This document shows, piece after piece, positions 42,154 to 50,802 of a stretch of 64,000 nucleotides of DNA. Origin of the DNA: Oleiphilus sp. (GTDB taxonomy: Bacteria; Pseudomonadota; Gammaproteobacteria; Pseudomonadales; Oleiphilaceae); NCBI GenBank assembly GCA_006212045.1, contig PZPK01000021.1, positions 17,379 through 81,378 of the forward strand, written 5' to 3'. Below the pieces are notes generated by a model. It worked only from the letters and a program-made list of their open reading frames with translations. It was not told the origin of the DNA and searched no databases. The position numbers were made by a program, and so were the translations under genes. Positions within the stretch are counted from its first letter, which is position 1. Every line of letters starts with the position of its first letter.

Positions 42154-42881
42154 TGCTTGAATTCCGGAATCTGACGCTGGGCTATGACTTGCATCCGGCG
42201 GTTCATCATCTCAATCTCGTCATAGATGACGGCTCCCTGGTGGCTCTAGTCGGCCCAAACGGTGCCGGGAAATCCACGCTACTGAAAGGCATCATGGGCC
42301 AACTCAAGCCTCTGGATGGCAGTATCCTGCACCCCTCAGTTTCACGCAATGAAATCGCCTATTTGCCGCAACAGAGTCAGGTGGACCGCGCTTTTCCAAT
42401 TACCGTCGAGGAGTTGGTCTCTCTGGGTGCCTGGAAGCAGACGGGAGCATTCGGACGTTTGCGTATGCGGCACAAGAGCCGCGTCACTGAGGCACTTGCC
42501 AAACTGGGCTTGTCAGGATTTGAAAAGCGCATGATTTCGTCATTGTCCGGAGGACAGATGCAACGCGTACTATTTGCGCGACTGTTGCTTCAGGAAGCCA
42601 GGCTGATCTTGCTGGATGAGCCTTTTACCGGAGTCGACAGCAAAACCACCCAGGACCTGCTCGTACAGATCGGAGAATGGCACAGGCAAGGTAAGACCAT
42701 CGTTGCGGTACTCCACGAACTGGACCAGGTACGGCGATATTTTCCGCTGACATTGCTGCTTTCTCGACAGCCGATTGCCTACGGTTCGACCAATGAAGTG
42801 CTCAGTCCTGAAAATTTGGAGAAGGCCAGGCAGCTGAATGAAGCGTTTGATGAAAATGCCGAGTTTTGTTCCTATGTCTGA
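42153..42881 (+). CDS. znuC: Zinc ABC transporter ATP-binding protein ZnuC
   Basis: A 242-residue ATPase. Walker A is ALVGPNGAGKSTLL, the Q-loop YLPQQSQVDRAFP, the ABC signature SLSGGQMQRVLFARLL, Walker B ILLDEPFTGVD and the switch histidine in AVLHELDQV. It should power zinc import through ZnuB. I start at ATG 42153 (MLEFRN), coupled to the upstream small gene; an ATG ten codons earlier has no ribosome site. Downstream znuB begins 23 bp later. No periplasmic ZnuA gene is in the window. Confidence 0.94.
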   Translation: MLEFRNLTLGYDLHPAVHHLNLVIDDGSLVALVGPNGAGKSTLLKGIMGQLKPLDGSILHPSVSRNEIAYLPQQSQVDRAFPITVEELVSLGAWKQTGAFGRLRMRHKSRVTEALAKLGLSGFEKRMISSLSGGQMQRVLFARLLLQEARLILLDEPFTGVDSKTTQDLLVQIGEWHRQGKTIVAVLHELDQVRRYFPLTLLLSRQPIAYGSTNEVLSPENLEKARQLNEAFDENAEFCSYV

Positions 42882-42904
42882 CTATTCATGGAAAATTTCT
42901 GAAC

Positions 42905-43777
42905 ATGTATGAATGGCTGATCGCTCCTTTTGTCGAATTTTCCTTTATGCAGCGGGCGATGATCGGTTGTATTACGATTGCCGTAAGCGCAACCCCTGTG
43001 GGCGTGTTTCTGATGTTACGGCGCATGAGCCTGACCGGAGATGCCATGGCGCATGCGATTCTTCCGGGCGCCGCCGTCGGCTTTATGCTGGCCGGTTTTT
43101 CGATTGGGGCAATGACGATCGGCGGCATTGTTGCCGGTTGTGCGGTGGCGCTGCTGTCCGGACTGGTTTCCCGCTTCACTGAAGTAGGCGAAGATTCCAG
43201 TATGGCGTCTTTCTATCTGATCTCACTGGCACTGGGCGTTCTCATTATTTCGGTCAACGGGAGCCAGATTGATCTGCTCCATGTGCTGTTTGGATCTGCC
43301 TTGGCATTGAACAATGAGGCCCTGCTTCTGCTGGGTTCAATCGCTTCAGTCACACTGATTGCGCTGGCGGTGATGTTCAGGCCACTGGTGATGGAGTGCA
43401 TGGATTCTTCTTTCCTGCGCTCGGTGAGTCAGCTGAGTATCTATGCGCACATGAGCTTTTTGGTTCTGGTCGTGCTGAATCTCGTTGGCGGTTTCAATGC
43501 CCTTGGTACCTTGATGTCTGTCGGAATGATGATCCTGCCACCGGCGATTGCCCGTTACTGGTCTTCGCGCCTGGATACCATGATTCTGCTATCCATAGTC
43601 ATGGCCGTTCTTGCTTGTTATATTGGATTGCTGGCGTCATACCATGCCGCCTGGCCAACGGGTTCGGCGATTATCCTCACCCTGGGGGCCGTCTATATCG
43701 TGTCATTTGTTGTCGGGCCGAAGGGGAGTCTGATGCGGCGTATGGCGACACAGAAACACAAGCATTTGAGCGCCTAA
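42905..43777 (+). CDS. znuB: Zinc ABC transporter permease ZnuB
   Basis: A 290-residue ABC-3 family permease with about eight membrane spans. Conserved segments include LMLRRMSLTGDAMAHAILPGAAVGF, HVLFGSALA and LVGGFNALGTLMSVGMMILPPAIAR. Start at the ATG giving MYEWLIAPF; a frame extension of 13 codons overlaps znuC and is unlikely. It is followed after 3 bp by a hisI paralogue, an arrangement expected of a Zur regulon. Confidence 0.94.
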   Translation: MYEWLIAPFVEFSFMQRAMIGCITIAVSATPVGVFLMLRRMSLTGDAMAHAILPGAAVGFMLAGFSIGAMTIGGIVAGCAVALLSGLVSRFTEVGEDSSMASFYLISLALGVLIISVNGSQIDLLHVLFGSALALNNEALLLLGSIASVTLIALAVMFRPLVMECMDSSFLRSVSQLSIYAHMSFLVLVVLNLVGGFNALGTLMSVGMMILPPAIARYWSSRLDTMILLSIVMAVLACYIGLLASYHAAWPTGSAIILTLGAVYIVSFVVGPKGSLMRRMATQKHKHLSA

Positions 43778-43780
43778 AGA

Positions 43781-44197
43781 ATGAAAGAATGGTTTAAGAA
43801 TATTGAGAATGCTCCCGAGGGAAGCGCTTTTCCGCTCGCACGTCTGTTAGAAGAGCTGAATTTTAATGATCAGGGATTGATTCCGGTGATCGCTCAGGAC
43901 GCAGATTCTCTGGCGGTACTGATGTTTGCCTGGATGAATCACGATGCGCTGCTCGAAACCCTGAACACCGGGCGCATGTGTTACTGGTCACGCTCTCGCC
44001 GCAGTTTGTGGCGTAAAGGCGAAAGTTCCGGGCATACCCAGAAGCTGCACACCCTGTCCACAGATTGCGATGGCGACGTCCTGCTGGCAAAAGTGTCGCA
44101 GAGAGGCGCGGCCTGCCATACCCACAGACGCAGTTGTTTCTATTTGAAGATTGGCGATGAGCAGGTCACCATTTCAGGTGCTTTCATCGAGGAATAA
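43781..44197 (+). CDS. Phosphoribosyl-AMP cyclohydrolase paralogue (HisI type) in the zinc operon
   Basis: A 138-residue HisI-family enzyme, which opens the adenine ring of phosphoribosyl-AMP in histidine synthesis and normally uses zinc. Seen: MFAWMNHDALLETLNTGRMCYWSRSR, LWRKGESSGH, DCDGDVLLAKVSQRGAACH and RRSCFYL, with the expected cysteines retained. The usual HTGRRSCF reads HTHRRSCF here. Lying 3 bp after znuB, it is best explained as a Zur-controlled back-up copy for zinc starvation, as described for HisI paralogues in other proteobacterial Zur regulons. It could instead be the only hisI of this organism. Confidence 0.85.
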   Translation: MKEWFKNIENAPEGSAFPLARLLEELNFNDQGLIPVIAQDADSLAVLMFAWMNHDALLETLNTGRMCYWSRSRRSLWRKGESSGHTQKLHTLSTDCDGDVLLAKVSQRGAACHTHRRSCFYLKIGDEQVTISGAFIEE

Positions 44198-44200
44198 AAA

Positions 44201-44228
44201 AAAAGGCCGACAAATGTGGCGGCCTTTT
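44201..44228. terminator. Terminator ending the znu operon
   Basis: A perfect 9-bp stem AAAAGGCCG / CGGCCTTTT with a 10-nt loop lies 3 bp after the hisI stop, between convergent genes. Confidence 0.92.
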
Positions 44229-44251
44229 GCAGTGCTTTCGGGAGTGCGCTG

Positions 44252-44941
44252 TTACTTGATCACTTCCAGCAATTCCACATCAAACAGCAAGGTTTCGTTG
44301 GGTCCGATTGAACGGTTGCCATTTGGGCCATAAGCCAGATCGGCTGGAATAAACAGCTGCCATTTTGAGCCCTGAGGCATCAGTTGCAAGGCTTCGGTCC
44401 AGCCCTGAATTACGCCATTCACCGGGAAGCTCACAGGTTCGCCGCGATCTACTGAGCTGTCGAACACCGTACCGTTGATCAATGAACCCGTATAGTGAAC
44501 TCGGACAGTATCGCTTGGCCCGGGCTGAATGCCTTTGCCTTCCTTAATGATCTTGTATTGCAGACCGCTTTCGAGTGTCACGACACCTTCCTTGTTTTTG
44601 TTTTCTTCTAAAAACGCGGTACCGGTCTTTTTGTTTTCTTCGCTGAGTTGTTGCACCTGTTCCATCTGCTTCTGTTGCTGCTCACGCTGATATTCGTTCA
44701 GAAGCTGACCAATCTCTTCGTCGGTCATCATCGCAGCCTTACCTTCTACGGCATCCTTGACGCCTTTAATAAAGGTATCGACATTCAGATCGGGGAGGTC
44801 ATTGGTCATGCGCTTGCCCAGCATCAGACCAAAGCCATAGCTGACTTTCTGGTCGCGATTATCCAGCGTTTTGACCGGGTCATGAGCCGTTGCGATGGTG
44901 GTTGTCCCGGCGAGTGCCAGTGCAAGAATTGTTTTCTTCAT
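44252..44941 (-). CDS. Periplasmic FKBP-type peptidyl-prolyl isomerase (FkpA/Mip-like)
   Basis: A 229-residue protein with a signal peptide (MKKTILALALAGTTTIATAHD), an N-terminal helical dimerisation domain (about 25-115, ending in EENKNKEGVVTLESGLQYKII) and a C-terminal FKBP domain (VRVHYTGSLINGTVFDSS, FPVNGVIQGWTEALQLMPQGSKWQLFIP, DLAYG, LLFDVELLEV). This is the FkpA/Mip layout: a periplasmic foldase and chaperone. A second FKBP gene, slyD, lies just upstream on the same strand but with a 90-bp gap. Confidence 0.92.
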   Translation of the reverse strand: MKKTILALALAGTTTIATAHDPVKTLDNRDQKVSYGFGLMLGKRMTNDLPDLNVDTFIKGVKDAVEGKAAMMTDEEIGQLLNEYQREQQQKQMEQVQQLSEENKKTGTAFLEENKNKEGVVTLESGLQYKIIKEGKGIQPGPSDTVRVHYTGSLINGTVFDSSVDRGEPVSFPVNGVIQGWTEALQLMPQGSKWQLFIPADLAYGPNGNRSIGPNETLLFDVELLEVIK

Positions 44942-45030
44942 AAAATTGTTCCAGGCGATGAGTTGTTATCACGTGGCCCACACCTTACTTGGTTTTCGGA
45001 GCATGGGCCAGATTCAAACATTGCGACTTG

Positions 45031-45525
45031 TTAATGGTGATGGCCACCCACGCCATGGGCATGTCCGTGCGCAATCTCCTCACTGGTGGCTTCTCTTACC
45101 TCCTGTATCTCAATGTCAAAAGTCAGGTCCTTACCCGCCAGTGGGTGGTTGGTATCGACATCAATATTGAACTTGCCCGGCTTGACCACAATCACCTGCC
45201 TTGGCCCCTGTTCCGTATTCATGGTCGCGATGTCTCCCGGCCGCAGTCGGGCCAAAGACTTTTTATCGCCGACCAGATGTTTGATCGGAACCCGTTGTGT
45301 CGCGCCTTCCTGCCGGGGGCCATAGGCCTCCGCGGCAGCGACAGTCACTGTGAAGACATCGCCGGCTCTGTGTTCGGTCATGGCGTTCTCCAGACTCGAA
45401 ATAATGTTTTGGTGTCCGTGCAGATAGGCCATCGGATCGCCACCGTGTGAAGACTCAAGCTCTTGTCCATCGGCATTGCTCAGTCGGTAATGAAACGTGA
45501 CAACATCGTCTTTGGAAATGGCCAT
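45031..45525 (-). CDS. slyD: FKBP-type isomerase SlyD
   Basis: A 164-residue cytoplasmic isomerase and metallochaperone. The FKBP core (VTFHYRLSNADGQELESS) is interrupted by the insert-in-flap domain, and the C-terminus is histidine-rich (HGHAHGVGGHHH), as in SlyD, which binds nickel and zinc and delivers nickel to hydrogenase in E. coli. The short His tail is milder than in E. coli. Its position next to the zinc operon is suggestive but may be chance. Confidence 0.93.
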   Translation of the reverse strand: MAISKDDVVTFHYRLSNADGQELESSHGGDPMAYLHGHQNIISSLENAMTEHRAGDVFTVTVAAAEAYGPRQEGATQRVPIKHLVGDKKSLARLRPGDIATMNTEQGPRQVIVVKPGKFNIDVDTNHPLAGKDLTFDIEIQEVREATSEEIAHGHAHGVGGHHH

Positions 45526-45601
45526 GGGTGTACTCCGCTAAAAAGCTGCTATTATCCTGACTGCGTTAAAACCTGTCTAACGAAATAGTTATTTGGTCGC
45601 T

Positions 45602-46672
45602 ATGATAAAATCATGCCGGATTGTTCTTCTGTTGTTCATGTTGTCTGGATTGAGTGCTTGCGAAATGGTGAAATCAGTGGCAACGCCAACCGATGGTAAA
45701 AGACCCGCCCACCATACTGAAACGGGATTCAAAAACCCGCATATTGGTCCGATTGGCAAGGGGGCCTTCGAATTCGTCCGCATGAAGTATTTCGGAGACG
45801 AGCCCTTCGCAGACCAGGAAAAAGAGGCGCATCTGGTCGAGGTGACCGGCCCCGATCTTGACCTGATTGCGTCGCCGAAACAGAGGCCAGTGGTGACCTG
45901 GATTGGCCATTCGACATTTCTGATTCAGTATCAGGGTATCAATATACTGACCGATCCGGTGTTTAGTGACCGGGTATCTCCCATCAGTTTTGCGGGCCCT
46001 AAACGGCTGGTCGAGCTGCCATTACCGATCGAAGACCTGCCTGAAATTCATTTCATTGTCATTTCTCACAACCATTATGACCATCTTGATGTCGGCTCAA
46101 TCGAGGCTTTCGCTTCACAGAGCGATTTCATCGTTCCACTGAAACTCGGGGAGTGGTTTAAGGATCTTGGCGTTGCGGCAGACAAAATACATGAATTTGA
46201 CTGGTGGGATCAGCACAGCTTTGGTGATTTGACGCTGACGGCCACGCCTTCCCAGCACTGGTCGGCTCGCAGCCCCTTTGACCGGAACAGAACCCTGTGG
46301 GCGGCCTGGCATGTCGAGATCGGGGATTTTTCGTTCTGGTTTGCTGGCGATACCGGGTACAACGACATCCAGTTCAAGGAAGTAGGGCAGCGTTTCAGCA
46401 AAATTGATCTTGGATTGATACCGATTGGGGCCTATGCTCCGCGATGGTTTATGGGGCCTCAGCATGTGAACCCGGAAGAAGCGGTCCGGATTCATCAGGA
46501 CATCGGTGCGCGCATGAGCCTGGGCATGCACTGGGGCACCTTTCAGCTCACAGCAGAGAGCATTATGCAACCCAAAGAAAGACTGGCGCTGGCGCTGGCA
46601 GAGAGTAATATAGACAGTCAGGAATTCAGGACACTCGCGATCGGCCAGACACTAGAGGTGGAAATCAGGTAA
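45602..46672 (+). CDS. MBL-fold lipoprotein hydrolase (NAPE-PLD/RomA-like)
   Basis: A 356-residue metallo-beta-lactamase-fold hydrolase. The signal segment ends in a lipobox, LSAC (C20), so it is probably anchored to a membrane on the periplasmic side. The metal motif is SHNHYDHLD (H156, H158, D160, H161); further ligands appear in SQHWSARSPFDRNRTLWAAW, FAGDTGYND and LGMHWGTFQLT. The spread of motifs matches the NAPE-phospholipase-D-like branch, which acts on phospholipids or related phosphodiesters; the substrate here is unknown. The stop overlaps the next start (TAATG). Confidence 0.88.
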   Translation: MIKSCRIVLLLFMLSGLSACEMVKSVATPTDGKRPAHHTETGFKNPHIGPIGKGAFEFVRMKYFGDEPFADQEKEAHLVEVTGPDLDLIASPKQRPVVTWIGHSTFLIQYQGINILTDPVFSDRVSPISFAGPKRLVELPLPIEDLPEIHFIVISHNHYDHLDVGSIEAFASQSDFIVPLKLGEWFKDLGVAADKIHEFDWWDQHSFGDLTLTATPSQHWSARSPFDRNRTLWAAWHVEIGDFSFWFAGDTGYNDIQFKEVGQRFSKIDLGLIPIGAYAPRWFMGPQHVNPEEAVRIHQDIGARMSLGMHWGTFQLTAESIMQPKERLALALAESNIDSQEFRTLAIGQTLEVEIR

Positions 46673-47076
46673 TGCTCGATCTTCATTCCCGGCCATGGGC
46701 CCGCTATACCCTGCTGATAATGGGATGGCTCTGCGTCATTCTGGGGATTATTGGCCTGGTGATGCCGATGATGCCCGGAGCGGTGTTTCTCGCCCTGGCG
46801 GCCTGGTTTTTCTCGCGCTCATCAGAGCGATTTCATCTCTGGTTAATGCAGCATCGCCATCTCGGCCCTGTCGTGCGGGCCTGGAAAACAGGAGAGGGCT
46901 TTGACCGGACGCTGCGTCGCCGAATTCTATTGATTATGTGGGGAAGCATGGTCTTATCGATGGCGATTATCGCCAAACTATGGGCGGTGGGACTGCTCTC
47001 TGTCTGTGGTATTGTTGCAAGTATCTATCTTTACCGACAACCACTTCACCCCGCGACTTCCTACCACAGCAAATAA
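46672..47076 (+). CDS. DUF454 family membrane protein (YbaN-like)
   Basis: A 134-residue inner-membrane protein with three or four spans. Conserved features: LGIIGLVMPMMPGAVFLALAAWFFSRSSERFHLWL followed by LGPVVRAWKTGEG, the hallmark of the family. Function unknown. Start ATG overlaps the MBL gene stop by one base, so the two are translated together; ylqF follows 10 bp later. Confidence 0.9.
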   Translation: MLDLHSRPWARYTLLIMGWLCVILGIIGLVMPMMPGAVFLALAAWFFSRSSERFHLWLMQHRHLGPVVRAWKTGEGFDRTLRRRILLIMWGSMVLSMAIIAKLWAVGLLSVCGIVASIYLYRQPLHPATSYHSK

Positions 47077-47086
47077 CGATTTTTCT

Positions 47087-47995
47087 ATGGCCATTAACTG
47101 GTTCCCCGGGCACATGCACAAGGCCCGCAAGGAAATAAACAAAGTCCTGTCCGACGTCGATGTCATGATTGAAGTATTGGACGCGCGCATTCCCTTCAGC
47201 AGTGCCAACCCGCTGATAGCCAAGTTGTCGGTGGACAAGCCTCACATCAAAATTCTGAACAAATCGGATTTGGCCGACACAGCGCGGACACAGGAATGGC
47301 AGGCGTACCTGGAACAGGATCAACAAGTAAAAACACTGGCATTGAATGCCAGCCAGGATGTACGCGCCAAAACCATTGCCGAATTATGTCGCAAACTGGT
47401 GCCGGACAAGCATCAGGACAAGCCTATAGTGGCCATGATTGTCGGTATACCTAATGTAGGTAAATCCACCCTGATCAATGGTCTGGCAGGGAGAGCCATC
47501 GCCAAGGTCGGGAATGAACCGGCCGTGACCAAGCGACAGCAGAAAATCAATCTGGGCAATGGCCTGGCCATTATGGACACGCCGGGAATTCTCTGGCCAA
47601 AGCTGGAACCGGAAAGCTGTGGTTATCGTCTGGCCGTGACGGGAGCCATTCGGGATACCGCCATGGAGTACGAAGATGTGGCGTTGTATGCGTTAGCGTT
47701 TCTGAAACACGATTATCCCGACTTTTTGAAAACGCGCTACCGTCTTGAGTCGACCGATGTTGACGATCTTACGCTGCTGGAAAATATTGGCGCCAAACGT
47801 GGCTGTTTGAGATCCGGAGGTGTGGTCGATCTGTATCAGGCGGCAACGATCGTTCTGCAGGATATACGCAGTGGCAAGATCGGCGCAATGACACTGGAAA
47901 CACCCGCCGTTATGGAGCAGGAACTGACAGCGCTTAAAGCCATGCTGGAAGCCAAAAGAGCGGCAGAAGAGGAAAAAGCGCAAGGCCGTAAGTAA
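47087..47995 (+). CDS. ylqF: Ribosome biogenesis GTPase YlqF/RbgA type
   Basis: A 302-residue circularly permuted GTPase: the G4 motif NKSD comes first, then the G1 P-loop GIPNVGKSTLI and the G3 motif DTPG. The opening INWFPGHMHKARKEI is characteristic. In Bacillus RbgA matures the 50S subunit. I start at the ATG giving MAINWFPGHM; the longer frame would overlap the upstream gene by 71 bp. The C-terminal alpha-helical domain is complete. Confidence 0.94.
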   Translation: MAINWFPGHMHKARKEINKVLSDVDVMIEVLDARIPFSSANPLIAKLSVDKPHIKILNKSDLADTARTQEWQAYLEQDQQVKTLALNASQDVRAKTIAELCRKLVPDKHQDKPIVAMIVGIPNVGKSTLINGLAGRAIAKVGNEPAVTKRQQKINLGNGLAIMDTPGILWPKLEPESCGYRLAVTGAIRDTAMEYEDVALYALAFLKHDYPDFLKTRYRLESTDVDDLTLLENIGAKRGCLRSGGVVDLYQAATIVLQDIRSGKIGAMTLETPAVMEQELTALKAMLEAKRAAEEEKAQGRK

Positions 47996-48087
47996 GCCGT
48001 CATTCACGACGCAAGGAACCATTGCGGGCAAGCGTCGTCAAAGCGGCCTATGGCAGGTGTTATCCAACGCTGTTGAACAGGACAGGC

Positions 48088-49215
48088 ATGCAAACCTTTC
48101 TCAGAAGACTGGAGATCCTTAATTTTCTGGCTGCACAGCGTGCAGCCAAGCGCACAGCGGTAGGCACTGAAGTGATCGTTGAGCATTTGCGTGATGCCGG
48201 GTATCTGGAAGCCAGCAGCGAACAAAGACGCAGCCAGTTTCGTCTGGTCCAGCGGGACATGCAGTTTCTGTTAGGGGAGGAGTTCGACGGCGAAGCCGAA
48301 AATGACTTCGGATTGCAGGCAGAGCGCGGTGACGGTAAAAGCCTATTGTGGTCGCTGGAACCCTACCAGGCGCTGCACTATGACTTTGAGCGTATGCCGG
48401 CGTATATGGCGTTGGCAATGCACATTTCACAGAAACACCTTAAGCAGGTTATACCTCGACAGGCCCGGCAGGAATTGGCTTTATTGTTCGATGGTGCAGA
48501 ATCCAAGCTGCAGAAAACCGAAAAAAAGCTGAGCAAGAAGCACTATCGTCGCTTAACGAATGCCGTTGAATTCTATCAGCGCGGGCAAAGTTTGCAGGCC
48601 CCGGAATACCAACCGGCCGTGTTGGACCAGATATACCAGGCCATCCTGTTGGGGCGGCGCATCGATATTCGGTATCAAACGCGGGACGGCTTGAAAGACT
48701 ACAATCTGCACCCCTATGGCGTGGCGATCATGCTGCCAAAACTCTATTTGATCGCCCGAAAAACAGACGCCCCGGATCTGGATGAAGCGTCGGAAAACCC
48801 ATATTCCGATGCCGGGTTCCGAAGCTTTCTGATTCACAGGATCGAGTCGGTACTGATTAGCCCATTCTCAAATCACGTGCCCAATACCTTTGAACTCAAG
48901 TACTATCTGGAACAGGGTTACATGGATGTGCTGATCGACCCGAATGATCGCGGGATGTATCAGCTCGAGTTGCAGTTGAATTTACCGCCTCATTCGAACC
49001 TGGCGCAGGATCTTCAGGATAGTCCGGTCAGCAAGGATCAGGTGCTAACGTCCGCCGGGAATGGAAGCTGGACTCTGAACGCCACCGTGCGGCGAACGGT
49101 TCAGATCCGCAACTGGCTCCTGAGTCTCGGGCCACAAGCCAAAGTGCAGGCCCCCGCCATACTAAAGCAGGATCTGATAGCGCATCTGGACCGGATGCGC
49201 GCGAATTATCCCTAA
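48088..49215 (+). CDS. WYL-domain transcriptional regulator
   Basis: A 375-residue protein with an N-terminal winged-helix DNA-binding part (residues 1-65, with RRLEILNFLAAQR and RRSQFRLVQRDMQFL) and a central WYL domain (about 190-260, with IRYQTRDGLKDYNLHPYGVAIMLPKLYLIARK). WYL domains sense ligands, often nucleic acids or nucleotides, and many members control DNA-damage or defence genes. There is no defence gene nearby, so the target is open. ATG start after AGGACAGG. Confidence 0.85.
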   Translation: MQTFLRRLEILNFLAAQRAAKRTAVGTEVIVEHLRDAGYLEASSEQRRSQFRLVQRDMQFLLGEEFDGEAENDFGLQAERGDGKSLLWSLEPYQALHYDFERMPAYMALAMHISQKHLKQVIPRQARQELALLFDGAESKLQKTEKKLSKKHYRRLTNAVEFYQRGQSLQAPEYQPAVLDQIYQAILLGRRIDIRYQTRDGLKDYNLHPYGVAIMLPKLYLIARKTDAPDLDEASENPYSDAGFRSFLIHRIESVLISPFSNHVPNTFELKYYLEQGYMDVLIDPNDRGMYQLELQLNLPPHSNLAQDLQDSPVSKDQVLTSAGNGSWTLNATVRRTVQIRNWLLSLGPQAKVQAPAILKQDLIAHLDRMRANYP

Positions 49216-49239
49216 ACGGTCTTACCTGCCCGAACCGCG

Positions 49240-49383
49240 CTACAGCGGCTCAACCAGAATCAAGCGCATATCGCGTCCAGCAAAGATCGTGTTGATGGTT
49301 TCCCGCACATCATGAATGGACTCGCCACGTACGCGAAAACGGAATTTAGTGCCTCGTTGGGTAAACGCATTCACTCTAAACAT
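49240..49383 (-). CDS. Small 47-residue protein
   Basis: A short frame starting at ATG 49383 with a good AGGAGA ribosome site 6 nt upstream; the longer frame starting at 49476 adds a poor-quality extension. The product is basic and strand-rich (MFRVNAFTQRGTKFRFRVR, then ESIHDVRETINTIFAG and LILVEPL), with no membrane segment. The ribosome site and balanced composition support a real gene. I do not recognise the family. It lies between the convergent WYL gene and yfbR. Confidence 0.6.
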   Translation of the reverse strand: MFRVNAFTQRGTKFRFRVRGESIHDVRETINTIFAGRDMRLILVEPL

Positions 49384-49522
49384 GTCTATCTCCTGAATCT
49401 TGAACGGTTGAAATGGCCGGTAAGGCCATGTGTTTATCAAGCACAGGAGTAAGAATAAGGACTGAAGCGACAACATGTGTCGCCAAAATACAAAGTTTGA
49501 TTTTTAGAAGGGTAAAGTGCTT

Positions 49523-50113
49523 TTACTTGAGCAAATGATCCAGCGTGAGCTCGTAGCCGGGAGCAAAGACCTCAATAAAATAATCGACCTCGGGTTGCGC
49601 ATTTTCTTTCAGGCGTCGGGTAATTTCCTTTTCGGCATGCTCAAACTCCTGGTTGCCGGCCCTGAGTTCGGCACGACATTTCAACAGGGCAGATAAACGA
49701 TCTGCGGCTTTCAGTAGGCGGCGATAGACATCGGGCAACTGCTCTTCGAGCAGCACCTGCGCAAATTCACTTCGCATCGCCTCAGGGACCAGCGCCAGCA
49801 GTTCCTGCTCGGCCTGCCGTTCGACGCCCTTGTATGCGGCCTTCATGGATTCCGAATGGTATTTGACTGGCGTCGGCATATCGCCGGTGATGACTTCGGT
49901 GGCATCATGGTAGATCGCCGCCGTGGCCAGACGATTAGCATCTATCTTGTCGTCATTTAACTGGTTATGGATGACGCCCAGCGCATGGGCAATGGTCGCA
50001 ACCTCCCACGAGTGGACAGCGACATCCTCTTCAATGGCATTGCGCATCAGGCTCCAGCGCTTGATCCACCGTAAACGATTGATGTAGGCAAAAAAGTGAC
50101 TGATCGCCGGCAT
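49523..50113 (-). CDS. yfbR: 5'-deoxynucleotidase YfbR
   Basis: A 196-residue HD-domain phosphohydrolase that cleaves deoxyribonucleoside 5'-monophosphates. The HD signature is visible: H in VAVHSWEVATIAHAL, HD in AAIYHDATEVITGDMPTPVK, and a late aspartate in KAADRLSALLKC. Start at the ATG giving MPAISHFF, with AAGGGA upstream; length matches E. coli YfbR (199). It is divergent from tag. Confidence 0.94.
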   Translation of the reverse strand: MPAISHFFAYINRLRWIKRWSLMRNAIEEDVAVHSWEVATIAHALGVIHNQLNDDKIDANRLATAAIYHDATEVITGDMPTPVKYHSESMKAAYKGVERQAEQELLALVPEAMRSEFAQVLLEEQLPDVYRRLLKAADRLSALLKCRAELRAGNQEFEHAEKEITRRLKENAQPEVDYFIEVFAPGYELTLDHLLK

Positions 50114-50205
50114 ACAGGTCCCTTCAATATTGAAAAATTTGCGAAGCGCGGGCGCCTGTGCAATAAACAGCAAGGCGTCTCACTGATGACAGGAGTAAAC
50201 CATAA

Positions 50206-50790
50206 ATGACAAAGGAATTGGAGCGCTGCCCCTGGTGCGGAACCGACCCGATTTATCAGCAGTACCACGATCAGGTATGGGGGCGACCGGTGCGAGATGA
50301 TCAGGTGTTATTTGAAAAACTCTGTCTGGACGGACAGCAGGCGGGTCTGAGCTGGATAACGATTCTGAAAAAACAGGCCAGTTACGAGCGTGCCTACGCG
50401 AATTTTGATGCGGAAAAAATCGTTGGCTTTGATCAGCAGAAAATAGACAGTCTGATGCAGGACCCCGGCATCATCCGCAACAAGCTGAAAGTCCAGTCCA
50501 TTATCAAAAACGCCCGCAGTTATCTGAACTACCGTGACTCGGGTAAATCCTTCAGCGACTTTTTATGGCAGTTTGTGGGCGGCACGCCAATCCAGAATTA
50601 CTTTGAAACGATTGAGGACGTCCCGGCTCTGACGCCGGAGTCAGAGGCGATGTCCAAAGCCCTGAAGAGTATGGGGTTCAGTTTTGTTGGTCCGACGATC
50701 TGTTACGCTTTTATGCAGGCCGTGGGGCTGGTCAATGACCATTTGCAAACCTGCCCGCAATGGCAGGAATGCCGGGACCTGGCGAATTAG
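50206..50790 (+). CDS. tag: DNA-3-methyladenine glycosylase I
   Basis: A 194-residue base-excision repair enzyme removing 3-methyladenine. Seen: RCPWCGTDPIYQQYHDQVWGRP with zinc ligands, the catalytic-site region LCLDGQQAGLSWITILKK, and zinc ligands near the end (VNDHLQTCPQW). It overlaps nothing and is followed 12 bp later by a DUF924 gene. Confidence 0.96.
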   Translation: MTKELERCPWCGTDPIYQQYHDQVWGRPVRDDQVLFEKLCLDGQQAGLSWITILKKQASYERAYANFDAEKIVGFDQQKIDSLMQDPGIIRNKLKVQSIIKNARSYLNYRDSGKSFSDFLWQFVGGTPIQNYFETIEDVPALTPESEAMSKALKSMGFSFVGPTICYAFMQAVGLVNDHLQTCPQWQECRDLAN

Positions 50791-50802
50791 AGGAGAGTGA
50801 GC

